DNA from: Sphingobium chungbukense
Lineage (GTDB): Bacteria > Pseudomonadota > Alphaproteobacteria > Sphingomonadales > Sphingomonadaceae
Assembly: GCF_001005725.1 (NCBI RefSeq)
Contig: NZ_LBIC01000001.1
Coordinates: 62,001 to 126,000 of the forward strand
Direction: 5' to 3'
Length of the DNA stretch: 64,000 bases
The position numbers and the translations under genes are program-made. Below are positions 1-9,109 of this stretch, in pieces. The stretch's first letter is position 1. Every line of letters starts with the position of its first letter. The notes beneath the pieces are model-generated. The model was not told where the DNA came from, ran no database searches, and saw only the letters and a list, made by a program, of their open reading frames with translations.

Positions 1-521
1 CGCTTCCACGGCGTATCGAGTCGTTGGGCGAGCTGTTCGTCCTGTACCTCCTGGGTGATATGAACGAACAGCTTGACGATATTGGTCCCGGCGTCGACCT
101 GCTGCTTTTCGAACGCGTTGATCTCCTCATAGGCGCGCTTCCACTCGCCCTTGGAACAATAGCCCTCGACCCGTTCCACCAGCACCCGGCCGTACCAGCT
201 CCGGTCGAAGATGGAGATGTTCCGCCCGGCGGGCAGCCGCGTCCAGAAACGCCAGAGGAAATGATGATCGCGCTCCGTCTCGCTGGGCGCGGAGATGGGA
301 TGGACCTGAAAATAGCGCGGGTCCCATTCAGCGGTCATCCGCTTGATGATACCCCCCTTGCCCGCCGCGTCCCAGCCTTCCAGCATGATGACGCTGCGCC
401 GGTCGTGGATGATGTGGGCGACCTGGATCTTGGCGAGCCGCTGCTGGAGTGCGGCCAGCTGCGCCTCATAATCGCCCTTGAGCTTCACACCTTTCTCATA
501 ATCGGCGAGGTCGATGGTCAT
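1..521 (-). CDS. ppk2: Polyphosphate kinase 2 family protein (C-terminus cut by window edge)
   Basis: PPK2 kinases move phosphate between polyphosphate and nucleotides. The 173 visible residues contain the Walker A signature GWDAAGKGG at residues 49-57, then the PPK2-typical HHFLWRFW stretch and the Walker B/lid sequence IFDRSWYGRVLVERV. The ATG at 521 gives the family-like N-terminus MTIDLADYEKGVKLKGDYE. The gene lies downstream of aspS on the same strand, separated by a terminator hairpin, so it is probably transcribed separately. The C-terminal third is missing because the window ends. Whether it prefers ADP or AMP cannot be told from the visible part. Confidence 0.9.
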   Translation of the reverse strand, partial: MTIDLADYEKGVKLKGDYEAQLAALQQRLAKIQVAHIIHDRRSVIMLEGWDAAGKGGIIKRMTAEWDPRYFQVHPISAPSETERDHHFLWRFWTRLPAGRNISIFDRSWYGRVLVERVEGYCSKGEWKRAYEEINAFEKQQVDAGTNIVKLFVHITQEVQDEQLAQRLDTPWK

Positions 522-540
522 GCGTCCCTCCGGCAAAAGC

Positions 541-578
541 AAAGCCCCGCCCCCGTTCTGGAACAGGGACGGGGCTTT
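541..578 (-). terminator. Rho-independent terminator of aspS
   Basis: Outer arms AAAGCCCCG (541-549) and CGGGGCTTT (570-578) pair perfectly, and a shorter inner stem follows. On the minus strand the hairpin is followed by GCTTTTGCC. It lies 25 bases past the aspS stop and before ppk2. Confidence 0.7.
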
Positions 579-602
579 AACAAGCCGTCACGCAATAAGG
601 TT

Positions 603-2387
603 TCAGGCCTTGGCCTGGGGCTCCACCACGCGGATGTTGAGTTCGCGCAGCTGCTTGAACTCGGCCGCGCTCGGCGCGCCCATCAGCAAATCCTCGGCGC
701 GCTGGTTCATCGGGAAGAGCGTGATTTCGCGCAGGTTCTGCGCGCCGCACAGCAGCATCACGATGCGGTCCACGCCCGCCGCCATGCCGCCATGGGGCGG
801 CGCGCCATATTGGAAGGCGCGGTACAGACCGCCGAAGCGCTCCTCCACATCCGCCTGGCTGAGGCCCACCTTCTCGAACGCCTTGACCATCAGTTCGGGC
901 GACTGGTTGCGGATCGAGCCCGAGGCGATCTCATAGCCGTTGCAGACCATGTCATACTGATAGGCGTTGATGGTCAGCGGGTCCTGATCGTTCAGCGCGT
1001 CCAACCCACCCTGCGGCATGGAGAAGGGGTTGTGCGCGAAGTCGATCGACTTCGTGTCCTCATCATATTCGTAGAAGGGGAAATCGACGATCCAGCACAA
1101 TTCGAACCGATCCTTGTCGATCAGGTCCAACTGCTCACCCACGCGGATGCGCGCCAGACCGGCCAGCTTGGCCGCCTGCGACTCCTTGCCCGCCGCGAAG
1201 AACACGCCGTCATTGGGGCCAAGGCCCAGCGCCTCGATCAGCTTCGCCGTACGCTCCTCGCCATGATTCTTGGCGATGGGGCCACCGGGCACGCCGTCCT
1301 TGATGTTGATATAGCCCAGGCCCGAATAGCCCTCGGCCCGCGCCCAGACATTCATGTCGTCGAAGAACTTCCGGCTACCCGCGCCCGCGCCCGGCGCCGG
1401 GATCGCGCGGATCACGCCGCCGCTCTCCACGATCCCCGCGAAGATGCCGAAACCCGAACCCACGAAATGCTCGGTCACGTCGGTGATCAGGATCGGGTTG
1501 CGCAGGTCGGGCTTGTCCGACCCATATTTCAGCATCGCCTCGGCATGCGGAATCCGCGGGAAGCTGCCCGCGGGGGTCACCGGCTTGCCGTTGGCGAACG
1601 CCTCGAAAACCTCAGCAATCACCGGCTCCATCGTGTTCCACACATCTTCCTGCGTGACGAAGCTCATCTCCAGGTCGAGCTGGTAGAACTCACCCGGCAG
1701 GCGGTCGGCGCGCGGGTCTTCGTCGCGGAAGCAGGGCGCGATCTGGAAATAGCGGTCGAAACCGGCGACCATCAGCAACTGCTTATATTGCTGCGGCGCC
1801 TGCGGCAGGGCGTAGAATTTCCCCGCATGGATGCGGCTCGGCACCAGGAAGTCGCGCGCGCCCTCGGGCGAGGAGGCCGTCAGGATCGGCGTCGAATATT
1901 CGGTGAAGCCAATGCCCTCCATGCGGCGGCGCATGTCGGAGATGATCTTGGTGCGCTTGACGATGTTCGCGTGCAGCGTCTCGCGCCGCAGGTCGAGGAA
2001 GCGGTAGCGCAGGCGGATATCCTCGGGATAGTCCTGCTCGCCCGCAACCGGCAGCGGCAAATCGGCGGCGGCGGAGAGCACGACGGCGTCCAGAGCGCGA
2101 ATCTCGACCTCGCCGGTCGGCAGGTTGGGGTTCACGGCCTCCGTGGCGCGGGCCACGACCTTGCCCGTCACCGTCACGACGCTTTCGGCGCGCAGCGATT
2201 CGATCACCTTGAACACCGGCCCGTCGACCTCGGTGACGATCTGCACCATGCCATAATGGTCGCGCAGGTCGATGAAGACCAGATCGCCATGGTCGCGCTT
2301 GCGGTGCACCCAGCCGGACACGCGCACCTCATTGCCGACCTCGGCCGAGGTCAGGGCGCCGCAGGTATGAGTGCGATAAGCATGCAT
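603..2387 (-). CDS. aspS: Aspartyl-tRNA synthetase, probably the non-discriminating Asp/Asn type
   Basis: This 594-residue class IIb synthetase charges tRNA with aspartate. It has an N-terminal OB anticodon-binding domain (about residues 1-110), the motif 2 region with FRDED, the large bacterial GAD insertion, and motif 3 with GVDRIVMLL near the C-terminus. Histidine 33, in RKRDHGD, sits where discriminating enzymes usually carry leucine. As I recall, that histidine marks AspRS that also charges tRNA-Asn, which would require GatCAB amidation. The length is normal for the bacterial type. It is divergent from rnd, with 127 bases between the two starts. Confidence 0.97.
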   Translation of the reverse strand: MHAYRTHTCGALTSAEVGNEVRVSGWVHRKRDHGDLVFIDLRDHYGMVQIVTEVDGPVFKVIESLRAESVVTVTGKVVARATEAVNPNLPTGEVEIRALDAVVLSAAADLPLPVAGEQDYPEDIRLRYRFLDLRRETLHANIVKRTKIISDMRRRMEGIGFTEYSTPILTASSPEGARDFLVPSRIHAGKFYALPQAPQQYKQLLMVAGFDRYFQIAPCFRDEDPRADRLPGEFYQLDLEMSFVTQEDVWNTMEPVIAEVFEAFANGKPVTPAGSFPRIPHAEAMLKYGSDKPDLRNPILITDVTEHFVGSGFGIFAGIVESGGVIRAIPAPGAGAGSRKFFDDMNVWARAEGYSGLGYINIKDGVPGGPIAKNHGEERTAKLIEALGLGPNDGVFFAAGKESQAAKLAGLARIRVGEQLDLIDKDRFELCWIVDFPFYEYDEDTKSIDFAHNPFSMPQGGLDALNDQDPLTINAYQYDMVCNGYEIASGSIRNQSPELMVKAFEKVGLSQADVEERFGGLYRAFQYGAPPHGGMAAGVDRIVMLLCGAQNLREITLFPMNQRAEDLLMGAPSAAEFKQLRELNIRVVEPQAKA

Positions 2388-2514
2388 GGCGATCTATTCT
2401 TTCAGCTACGTTTTACGGAAATGACAAATTGTTGCAGCGCCGCTATGGGCAGTCTTGTCAAGCATTGACGAGCCCGCGTGCGACGGGCCAGCCCATAATA
2501 AGATCGAAGACCAT

Positions 2515-3681
2515 ATGCAAATCCATCCGCTGATTACCGACAGCAAGACTCTCGCTTCATTCTGCGCCCGGATCGCCCAATCGCCCTATATTGCGGTCGA
2601 CACCGAGTTCATGCGCGAAAACAGCTATTGGCCCGACCTCTGCCTGGTGCAGGTCGCGGACTCGAACGAGGCCGCCGCGATCGATCCCAAGGCACCCGGC
2701 CTCGACCTGTCGCCCCTGCTCAACCTGATGGTCGACAATGAGGATGTGCTGAAGGTCTTCCATGCGGGTGGGCAGGATCTGGAGATCATCTACAACCTGA
2801 CCGGCAAGACCCCTCACCCGATGTTCGACACGCAGATCGCGGCGATGGCGCTGGGGCTGGGCGAACAGATCGGCTACGGCAACCTCGTCGACGCATGGCT
2901 GGGCGTGCAGCTCGACAAGGGCGCCCGCTTCACCGACTGGGCGCGCCGTCCGCTCGACAAGCGGCAGATCGACTATGCGATCGGCGACGTCACCTATCTC
3001 ATCCAGATCTTCCCCAAGATGCTGGACGAGCTGCGCCGCACCGGCCGGGGCGACTGGCTGGACCAGGAGATGGAGCGGATCAGCAACCCGGAAAATTACG
3101 TGAACGTGCCGGAGGAAGCCTGGCAGCGCGTCCGCATCGCCAGCCGCAAGCCCGACGTACTCGGCCGCCTCAAGGCACTCGCCGCCTGGCGCGAGATCGA
3201 GGCGCAGGACAAGAACCTGCCCCGCGGCCGCATCGTCAAGGACGAGACGCTGGCCGACATCGCCAGTCATCCGCCACGCGCGCAGGAAGACCTTGGCAAG
3301 GTGCGCGGCCTTTCCGCCACCTGGAAGACCAACGACATCGGCGCCCGGCTGATGCTGGCGCTCACCAACCACAAGCCGCTGGGCAAGGACGAGATGCCCG
3401 AACGCGACCCCAAGCGCCCGGGCCTGGGCAAGGACGGCGCGCTGGTGGCCGATCTGCTGAAGCTGCTGCTGAAAATCCGTTCGCGCGACATCAACGTCGC
3501 CGCGCGGCTGATCGCCCGCAGCGACGATATCGACGCGCTGGCGGCGGGCGTGCGCGACGATCTCGCGATCCTGGAGGGTTGGCGCTATGAACAGTTCGGC
3601 CGCGACGCCGTCGATCTGGTGGAGGGCCGGCTCGCCTTCGCGGTCAAGAACGGCCGCCTCAAAATGACCCGGACGGAGTAG
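2515..3681 (+). CDS. rnd: Ribonuclease D
   Basis: This 388-residue 3'-5' exoribonuclease acts in tRNA and structured-RNA maturation. The DEDDy active site is visible: DTEF near residue 28, HAGGQDLEI, FDTQIAA and the Y-x3-D motif in IDYAIGDVTYL. One or two HRDC-like helical domains follow, from about residue 210. I chose the ATG at 2515 because homology begins at MQIHPLITD; a longer in-frame start at 2455 adds 20 unrelated residues and overlaps the aspS promoter region. A small lipoprotein gene follows 11 bases downstream. Confidence 0.95.
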   Translation: MQIHPLITDSKTLASFCARIAQSPYIAVDTEFMRENSYWPDLCLVQVADSNEAAAIDPKAPGLDLSPLLNLMVDNEDVLKVFHAGGQDLEIIYNLTGKTPHPMFDTQIAAMALGLGEQIGYGNLVDAWLGVQLDKGARFTDWARRPLDKRQIDYAIGDVTYLIQIFPKMLDELRRTGRGDWLDQEMERISNPENYVNVPEEAWQRVRIASRKPDVLGRLKALAAWREIEAQDKNLPRGRIVKDETLADIASHPPRAQEDLGKVRGLSATWKTNDIGARLMLALTNHKPLGKDEMPERDPKRPGLGKDGALVADLLKLLLKIRSRDINVAARLIARSDDIDALAAGVRDDLAILEGWRYEQFGRDAVDLVEGRLAFAVKNGRLKMTRTE

Positions 3682-3692
3682 GAGCTTCCATC

Positions 3693-3989
3693 ATGCGGAC
3701 CGCAGCCCTTGCCCTCCTTCCCCTGCTGGCGGCCTGCGCGGGCGCAGCGGGCGAAGGTCCTGCAACGCCGCCGGCCGTCGCTGAAGGTCCTTGCCGCAAC
3801 GAAGGTCTCGGCCGCTTCATCGGCCAGATCGCCAGCGCGGAGCTGGGCACGGAGTTGCTGAAGGCCTCGGGCGCGCGGACCCTGCGCTGGGGCGCACCGG
3901 GCATGGCGATGACGATGGATTTCCGCCCCGACCGCCTGACCGTCAGCTATGACGGGAAGATGACCATCACCTCCGCTCGCTGCGGCTGA
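3693..3989 (+). CDS. Small lipoprotein with peptidase inhibitor I78-like fold
   Basis: This 98-residue protein has a signal peptide ending in a lipobox-like LAAC at residues 12-15, so it is probably lipidated and held in the periplasm. The C-terminal half (LRWGAPGMAMTMDFRPDRL, then a terminal cysteine) matches the pattern of the I78 (elastase-inhibitor-like) family, which shares a fold with proteins that inhibit serine peptidases. Two cysteines (C34 and the penultimate C97) may pair. It follows rnd by 11 bases and may share its transcript. The family call is by eye. Confidence 0.75.
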   Translation: MRTAALALLPLLAACAGAAGEGPATPPAVAEGPCRNEGLGRFIGQIASAELGTELLKASGARTLRWGAPGMAMTMDFRPDRLTVSYDGKMTITSARCG

Positions 3990-4219
3990 AACCGACAACT
4001 ACCGAATCCGACTTATTTCCGATGGAATAAAGGGCGCCCCTCGGTCGTAATCGTTCCGTCGACGGTCCCGGTCCCCCTGATCGCGATCGGCCGGCCCCTC
4101 GGGTGGTCCCCATGGGCGGCGTAGCGATGATGCAATGAGGCTAGGCCCCTCTCGGCGTCATCGCTACGCCATCGGTCATCTTCCATGCTAGACGGATCGG
4201 GATGCAGGAGCCGCCGCAC

Positions 4220-4609
4220 ATGGATGACACGAATACCCCTTCCGCGCTGATCGACGCCCGGATCCGGGAGTTGGGCGATTGGCGCGGCGAAACCCTCCGA
4301 CATGTCCGCCAGCTTATCAGGGATGCCGATCCGCATGTGGTCGAGGAATGGAAATGGCGCGGCGTCCCGGTCTGGTCGCATGGCGGCATCCTCTGCACCG
4401 GGGAAAGCTACAGGACGGCCGTGAAGCTGACCTTCGCCAAGGGCGCGTCGCTGGACGACCCGTCAGGCCTGTTCAACGCCAGCCTGGACGGCAATGTCCG
4501 CCGTGCGATCGACATTCACGAAGGCGAAACGATCGACGCAGAGGCTTTCAAGGCGCTCATCCGGGCGGCGATCGCCCTCAACATGACCAGGCGCGGCGGG
4601 AAGCGCTGA
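4220..4609 (+). CDS. DUF1801 domain protein
   Basis: This 129-residue cytosolic protein carries the DUF1801 (YdhG-like) pattern: an N-terminal helix with LIDARIRELGDWR, then EEWKWRGVPVWSHGGILCTG and a C-terminal KALIRAAIALN helix. The biochemical role of the family is unknown. I prefer the ATG at 4220 over the in-frame ATG at 4202 because CAGGAG lies ten bases before it, whereas 4202 has no ribosome binding site. The gene ends against a large dyad repeat that probably terminates transcription. Confidence 0.8.
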   Translation: MDDTNTPSALIDARIRELGDWRGETLRHVRQLIRDADPHVVEEWKWRGVPVWSHGGILCTGESYRTAVKLTFAKGASLDDPSGLFNASLDGNVRRAIDIHEGETIDAEAFKALIRAAIALNMTRRGGKR

Positions 4610-4621
4610 GAGGAAGCGCTG

Positions 4622-4776
4622 AGAGTCTGTTTGGAAATGCGCGGAAGAGCGCATTTCGAGGCGGCACCAGCCCTCTCCCCCACCCGGCCACCCATAGAAT
4701 ACTGCCGTTGGGTGGCCGGGTGGGGGAGAGGGCTGGTGCGGCGATGCGTCGAGCGGCGCATTTCCAAACAGACTCT
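4622..4776. repeat. 155-bp dyad repeat, copy 1
   Basis: The outer arms (4622-4642 and 4756-4776) are perfect 21-bp inverted repeats. Inside them lies a 31-bp perfect stem (4664-4694 with 4709-4739) built from GCACCAGCCC, C-rich sequence and GGCCACCCA. Copy 2 is at 6130-6280. It lies between convergent genes, so it can serve as a two-way terminator. It encodes no credible protein. Confidence 0.9.
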
Positions 4777-4780
4777 GACC

Positions 4781-5479
4781 TCAGCACTCCAGCCCGATCA
4801 GCGTCCCGCTACCGATGCGGCCGACATAGCGTTTGCCGTCAATCTCCAGCCAGTCGGGCGTGACCTCCAGCCGGCGGCCCCTGATGGTGGTCCGCAGATG
4901 CTCCACCGCGATCCGGTTGCGCGCCACGATCCGCAGCACCGCCAGCCCATCGCCCCGCGCCGCCATCATGCTGTACCGATCGCCCCGCAGCAGGAAATGC
5001 CAGCTCCCATTTTCGGGCAGCCATTCATTGCCGTCGATGATCTGCGTCGGCTCGCCATCGCTGTCGCCCATGCGCAGGCTGATGCGGGTCGCGCCGTTGC
5101 TGCGGCGCGGCGGCGCGAAGATGAGGATCGGCTCACCCTCCAGCGTCAGGGGAATCGGCGTGTCGCGCAGCAAGGGAGAGCCCCCCATGATCAGGGAGGG
5201 CAGTTCCGGTGAGAAAGGCAGGCGATCCCGCGCGAAATGGCGCTGTCGCACGACCGGATTGGTGTGGAACCCCTGCACCTGCATCGGCGTCAGCCGCCCT
5301 TCCTCCACCAGCCCGTGGCATGTCGGGCACAGCAGCGTGGCGCCATGGCTCTCGGGCAGGCGCAGATAGCGGTAGATCGTCACGCCACAACGGACGCAGG
5401 CAAAGCCGCAGGCCTGGCGAACCTCCTCCCGCTGTTGTGCGGTGAGTTCTGGTAGCGACGGCATCACACGCAAGCCCAT
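4781..5479 (-). CDS. HNH-like zinc-ribbon protein of unknown function
   Basis: This protein has 232 residues from the ATG at 5479. The N-terminal third holds two cysteine pairs, CVRCG and CPTCH, typical of HNH endonuclease zinc cores. The rest is a beta-rich region (about residues 85-232) that I do not recognise. No complete HNH catalytic triad is obvious, so nuclease activity is uncertain. The ATG at 5479 has AAGGGG nine bases upstream; in-frame starts at 5515 and 5464 remain possible. It may follow the PH-domain gene on the same strand. Confidence 0.6.
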   Translation of the reverse strand: MGLRVMPSLPELTAQQREEVRQACGFACVRCGVTIYRYLRLPESHGATLLCPTCHGLVEEGRLTPMQVQGFHTNPVVRQRHFARDRLPFSPELPSLIMGGSPLLRDTPIPLTLEGEPILIFAPPRRSNGATRISLRMGDSDGEPTQIIDGNEWLPENGSWHFLLRGDRYSMMAARGDGLAVLRIVARNRIAVEHLRTTIRGRRLEVTPDWLEIDGKRYVGRIGSGTLIGLEC

Positions 5480-5637
5480 GCACGACGACCCCTTGGCAAG
5501 CCGAACCCGCGCCATTCGCGGACCGGCATTCCTTCAGCGTCCTTCCTGCTAGGCTGGGGGCACTTGAAAGGGCCCCTTCTCGCTATGACCCTATCGTTGA
5601 AATAAATGCGAACAAGTCAAGAGGGCCTGCCGCAATC

Positions 5638-6024
5638 TTATCGCTGCGGCAGCAGATCGAGGTTGCGGGAAGCCGCGATCGCCCGGATGCGATCCGGCCG
5701 CGGCATGGATTTGATGGCGATTTCCGCCATGTCGCCGGCGCTGAACAATTCGACATTGCCGACGTTGAAAATGCGCTGGCCCAGCGTCTGGGTAATCCGC
5801 ACGCTGCGGATGCTGGACAGGGCGATTTCGGTCCGCTGCTTGGCCAGCAAGCCGCGCTCCAGCAGCACCTCACGGTCGCTGAGCGCCAGCCGCTCACCCT
5901 TGCGCAACACCCACCACACGCCGATCGCCACTATGCCGACGACCGAAATCAGCAACAGGATGAACAGGAAGGGGTGCGCACGGAACATCGCCGGATGCTC
6001 GTCATACAGCCATGTCTCGCTCAT
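5638..6024 (-). CDS. Membrane-anchored bacterial PH domain protein
   Basis: This 128-residue protein has one clear transmembrane segment (about residues 17-40, FLFILLLISVVGIVAIGVWW) followed by a bacterial PH-like domain (YdbS/DUF304 type). The domain shows EVLLERGLLAKQRTEIALSSIRSV and LFSAGDMAEIAI. Such proteins sit in the inner membrane; their ligands are generally unknown. It lies downstream of lepA on the same strand, but repeat copy 2 separates the two and probably blocks co-transcription. Confidence 0.8.
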   Translation of the reverse strand: MSETWLYDEHPAMFRAHPFLFILLLISVVGIVAIGVWWVLRKGERLALSDREVLLERGLLAKQRTEIALSSIRSVRITQTLGQRIFNVGNVELFSAGDMAEIAIKSMPRPDRIRAIAASRNLDLLPQR

Positions 6025-6129
6025 GCCGGTCCCCTGCCGTTAACCGCCTGAATAGACGATGGAAGCATTGACCATGGAAGCAGCGCCATGGTCAAGACGG
6101 GATACGGCACGGAAACGCGATGGCCTTGG

Positions 6130-6280
6130 AGTCTGTTTGGAAATGCGAAAGAGCGCATTTCAGTGCCGCACCAGCCCGCTCCCCCGCCCGGCCACCCATA
6201 TGATACTGCCGTTTGGGTGGCCGGGCGGGGGAGCGGGCTGGTGCGGGGTATGTGCCGATAGGCGCATTGCCAGACAGACT
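6130..6280. repeat. 151-bp dyad repeat, copy 2
   Basis: It has the same structure as the copy at 4622-4776, including the AGTCTGTTTGGAAATGCG outer arm and a 31-bp perfect inner stem. Two stem positions differ between the copies (T to G and A to G), and both are compensated on the opposite arm. Its last base overlaps the final base of the lepA stop codon, so it probably forms the lepA terminator. Confidence 0.9.
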
Positions 6281-8085
6281 TAGCTCTCATCCCCCATGCG
6301 CAGCGCCGCGATGAAGGCTTCCTGCGGAATCTGCACGCTGCCATATTCGCGCATCCGCTTCTTGCCCTCTTTCTGCTTTTCCAGCAGCTTCTTCTTGCGG
6401 GTGATGTCCCCGCCATAGCATTTGGCGGTCACGTCCTTGCGCATCGCCGCGATCGTTTCGCGGGCGATCACCTTGCCGCCGATCGCCGCCTGGATCGGAA
6501 TCTTGAACAGATGGCGGGGGATCAGGTCCTTCAACCGCTCGCACATATGCCGCCCGCGCGATTCGGCCGCGCTGCGGTGGACGATCATGCTGAGCGCATC
6601 GACCGGCTCATTGTTGACGAGGATGCTCATCTTGACGAGGTCGCCCTCACGCGTGCCGATCTGGTGATAGTCGAAGCTGGCATAGCCGCGCGAAATCGAC
6701 TTCAGCCGGTCGTAGAAATCGAACACCACTTCGTTCAAGGGCAGTTCGTACGTCACCTGCGCCCGCCCGCCGACATAGGTCAGGTTCTTCTGGATGCCGC
6801 GCCGGTCCTGGCAGAGCTTGAGGATCGAGCCCAGATATTCGTCGGGGCAGTAGATCACCGCCTCGATCCACGGCTCCTCGATCATCTCGATATGGTTGGG
6901 ATCGGGCATGTCGGCGGGGTTGTGCAGATGCTTCACCTCCCCGTCCTTCATGTGCATCTCATAGACCACCGAGGGTGCGGTGGTGATGAGGTCGAGATCA
7001 TATTCGCGCGTCAGCCGTTCCTGGATGATCTCCAGATGGAGGAGGCCCAGGAACCCGCAGCGGAAGCCGAACCCCAGCGCAGCCGACGTCTCCATCTCGA
7101 AGGAGAAGCTGGCGTCATTGAGTCGCAGCTTCGAAATCGAATCGCGCAGCTTCTCGAAATCATTGGCGTCGACCGGGAACAGGCCGCAGAACACCACCGG
7201 CTGCACTTCCTTGAAGCCCGGCAGCGGCGCGGCGGCGGGATTCTTGACCGTGGTGATGGTGTCGCCGACGCGGGTCTGGCTGATATCCTTGATCTGCGCG
7301 GTGATGAAGCCGATCTCGCCGGGGCCGAGTTCGGGCAATTGCTCGATCTTGGGCCGCATGCAACCCACGCGGTCGATCAGATGCTCGGTCTCGCCGATCA
7401 TGAACTTGATCTGCTGGCCCTTCTTGATGACGCCGTTGACGACGCGAACCAGAATGACGACGCCCAGATAGGGGTCGTACCAGCTATCGACCAGCATCGC
7501 CTCCAGCGGGGCGTTCCGGTCGCCCTTGGGCGGCGGAATCTTGGCGACGACGGCTTCCAATATGTCGTCGATGCCGATGCCGGACTTGGCGCTCGCCAGC
7601 ACCGCCTCCGACGCGTCGAGACCGATCACCTCCTCGATTTCCGCGCGCACCTTTTCCGGTTCGGCGGCGGGCAGGTCGATCTTGTTGAGCACCGGCACGA
7701 TCTCATGGTCATGCTCGATCGACTGGTAGACGTTCGCCAGCGTCTGCGCTTCCACGCCCTGCGCCGCATCCACCACCAGCAGCGCGCCTTCGCAGGCGGC
7801 CAGCGACCGGCTCACCTCATAGGCGAAGTCGACATGGCCCGGCGTGTCCATGAGGTTCAGCTCATAGGTCTCGCCATTCTTCGCCACATAGTCGAGCCGC
7901 ACGGTCTGCGCCTTGATGGTGATGCCGCGCTCCTTCTCGATATCCATATTGTCGAGAACCTGGGCGCTCATCTCCCGGTCGGTCAGCCCCCCGGTGCGCT
8001 GGATCAGGCGGTCGGCCAATGTCGACTTGCCATGGTCGATATGGGCGATGATCGAGAAATTGCGGATGTGCGAGAGATCGGTCAT
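6280..8085 (-). CDS. lepA: Elongation factor 4 (LepA), back-translocating ribosomal GTPase
   Basis: This 601-residue translational GTPase has full family length. The G1 motif AHIDHGKS is near the N-terminus, followed by [11 protein letters not shown] (switch I), DTPGH (G3) and NKIDLP (G4). Two EF-G-like domains follow, and the LepA-specific C-terminal domain ends in [29 protein letters not shown]4 acts on the ribosome under ionic or cold stress and during assembly. It is divergent from the CsgG-like gene. Confidence 0.98.
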   Translation of the reverse strand: MTDLSHIRNFSIIAHIDHGKSTLADRLIQRTGGLTDREMSAQVLDNMDIEKERGITIKAQTVRLDYVAKNGETYELNLMDTPGHVDFAYEVSRSLAACEGALLVVDAAQGVEAQTLANVYQSIEHDHEIVPVLNKIDLPAAEPEKVRAEIEEVIGLDASEAVLASAKSGIGIDDILEAVVAKIPPPKGDRNAPLEAMLVDSWYDPYLGVVILVRVVNGVIKKGQQIKFMIGETEHLIDRVGCMRPKIEQLPELGPGEIGFITAQIKDISQTRVGDTITTVKNPAAAPLPGFKEVQPVVFCGLFPVDANDFEKLRDSISKLRLNDASFSFEMETSAALGFGFRCGFLGLLHLEIIQERLTREYDLDLITTAPSVVYEMHMKDGEVKHLHNPADMPDPNHIEMIEEPWIEAVIYCPDEYLGSILKLCQDRRGIQKNLTYVGGRAQVTYELPLNEVVFDFYDRLKSISRGYASFDYHQIGTREGDLVKMSILVNNEPVDALSMIVHRSAAESRGRHMCERLKDLIPRHLFKIPIQAAIGGKVIARETIAAMRKDVTAKCYGGDITRKKKLLEKQKEGKKRMREYGSVQIPQEAFIAALRMGDES

Positions 8086-8285
8086 GGACCGCGCCGATAG
8101 CAGCCATTTACGGGCCTGTCAGCAGCCTCGCGCATCGACGTGCCAGACGGCGCACCGAAGAAGGCCACAGCCATGATAACCATTCGCATTACTTGCGCGC
8201 CCACGCGGTTGTGCTAGAGCTTGGCTCCAATATCGGGGCGCTACAAAAGCAAAAAGACATCAGCAACTTTCAGGGGTGCATGACA

Positions 8286-9056
8286 ATGCGTGTGTTCACG
8301 AAATTCGTCGCTGCCGCAGCCGGTCTGGCTGTCGTGGCTTCTCCCGCAATGGCTGCCGACAAGGGATCGTCCGCACGGCAGCAGCAGGCCAAGAAAACCG
8401 CCGAAATCCCTCATTGCACCCGTCGCCTGGGCACGGTTGCGATCGTCGAGCCCGACAACCAGTGGTGGCGTGAGTTGAACCTGGGCAGCCCGGAGGCGAT
8501 CCTCAAGGTCTTCATCCAGCAGTCGGGCTGCTTCGGCCTGGTCAACCGTGGCCGCGCCATGGCCAACCGCAATATGGAACGCGCCATGGCCGACTCCGGC
8601 GAACTCCAGGCGGGTTCGAACCTTGGCAAGGGCCAGGTGAAGGCGGCGGATTATTTCCTCCAGCCCGACATCGTCTCCTCGAACAAGAATTCGGGGGGCA
8701 ACGCTCTGGGCGGCATGCTCGGCGGCTTCCTGGGCGGCCGGACCTTCGGCGCACTGGCCGGCGGCATCTCGATCAAGAAGAGCGAGGCCAATGTGACGCT
8801 CTCGATCGTCAACGCCCGCACGACCGAGGAAGAGGCGCTGACGGAAGGCTATTCCCGCAAGTCGGACCTGAGCTTCGGCGCAGGCGGCGGCGCGGGCTGG
8901 ATGGGCGGTCTGGCCGCCGCCGGCGGCGGCGGCTATCAGAATACCGAGATCGGCCAGGTGATCGTGCTCGCCTATCTCGACGCCTATACCAAGCTGGTGA
9001 CCCAACTCGGCGGCCTGCCCGCCAACGCAGCGGCGGCGGCACCCCGCGCCCAGTAA
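8286..9056 (+). CDS. CsgG/curli-assembly-like secreted protein
   Basis: This 256-residue exported protein has a Sec signal peptide (MRVFTKFVAAAAGLAVVASPAMA). The mature part resembles the CsgG/HfaB family: a nucleotide-fold-like LGTVAIVEP start, FIQQSGCFGLVNRGRAM, and a glycine-rich GGMLGGFLGG segment before a strand that ends in VIVLAYLDAYTKLV. No lipobox cysteine follows the signal, unlike CsgG itself. No curli subunit genes are nearby, so a curli role is unproven. AGGGG precedes the ATG at 8286; the ATG at 8280 is only four bases from it. Confidence 0.7.
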   Translation: MRVFTKFVAAAAGLAVVASPAMAADKGSSARQQQAKKTAEIPHCTRRLGTVAIVEPDNQWWRELNLGSPEAILKVFIQQSGCFGLVNRGRAMANRNMERAMADSGELQAGSNLGKGQVKAADYFLQPDIVSSNKNSGGNALGGMLGGFLGGRTFGALAGGISIKKSEANVTLSIVNARTTEEEALTEGYSRKSDLSFGAGGGAGWMGGLAAAGGGGYQNTEIGQVIVLAYLDAYTKLVTQLGGLPANAAAAAPRAQ

Positions 9057-9072
9057 ATCGCGGCTATTGCTG

Positions 9073-9107
9073 AAGGGGCGCTGCCGGGCTCACCGGCGGC
9101 GCCCCTT
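9073..9107 (+). terminator. Terminator after the CsgG-like gene
   Basis: AAGGGGCGC (9073-9081) pairs with GCGCCCCTT (9099-9107), and GCCGG/CCGGC extends the stem to about 15 bp around a five-base loop. The tail is CTTCTTC. It lies between convergent genes. Confidence 0.7.
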
Positions 9108-9109
9108 CT

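Noticed and set aside
24..2468. 814-residue open frame on the plus strand
   Set aside because: It lies antisense to ppk2 and aspS, has no family motif, and results from high GC content.
2455..2514. Upstream start for rnd
   Set aside because: It adds 20 residues unrelated to ribonuclease D and occupies the promoter region shared with aspS.
6511..8100. 529-residue open frame on the plus strand
   Set aside because: It is antisense to lepA and rich in H, D, R and Q as GC-rich shadows are.
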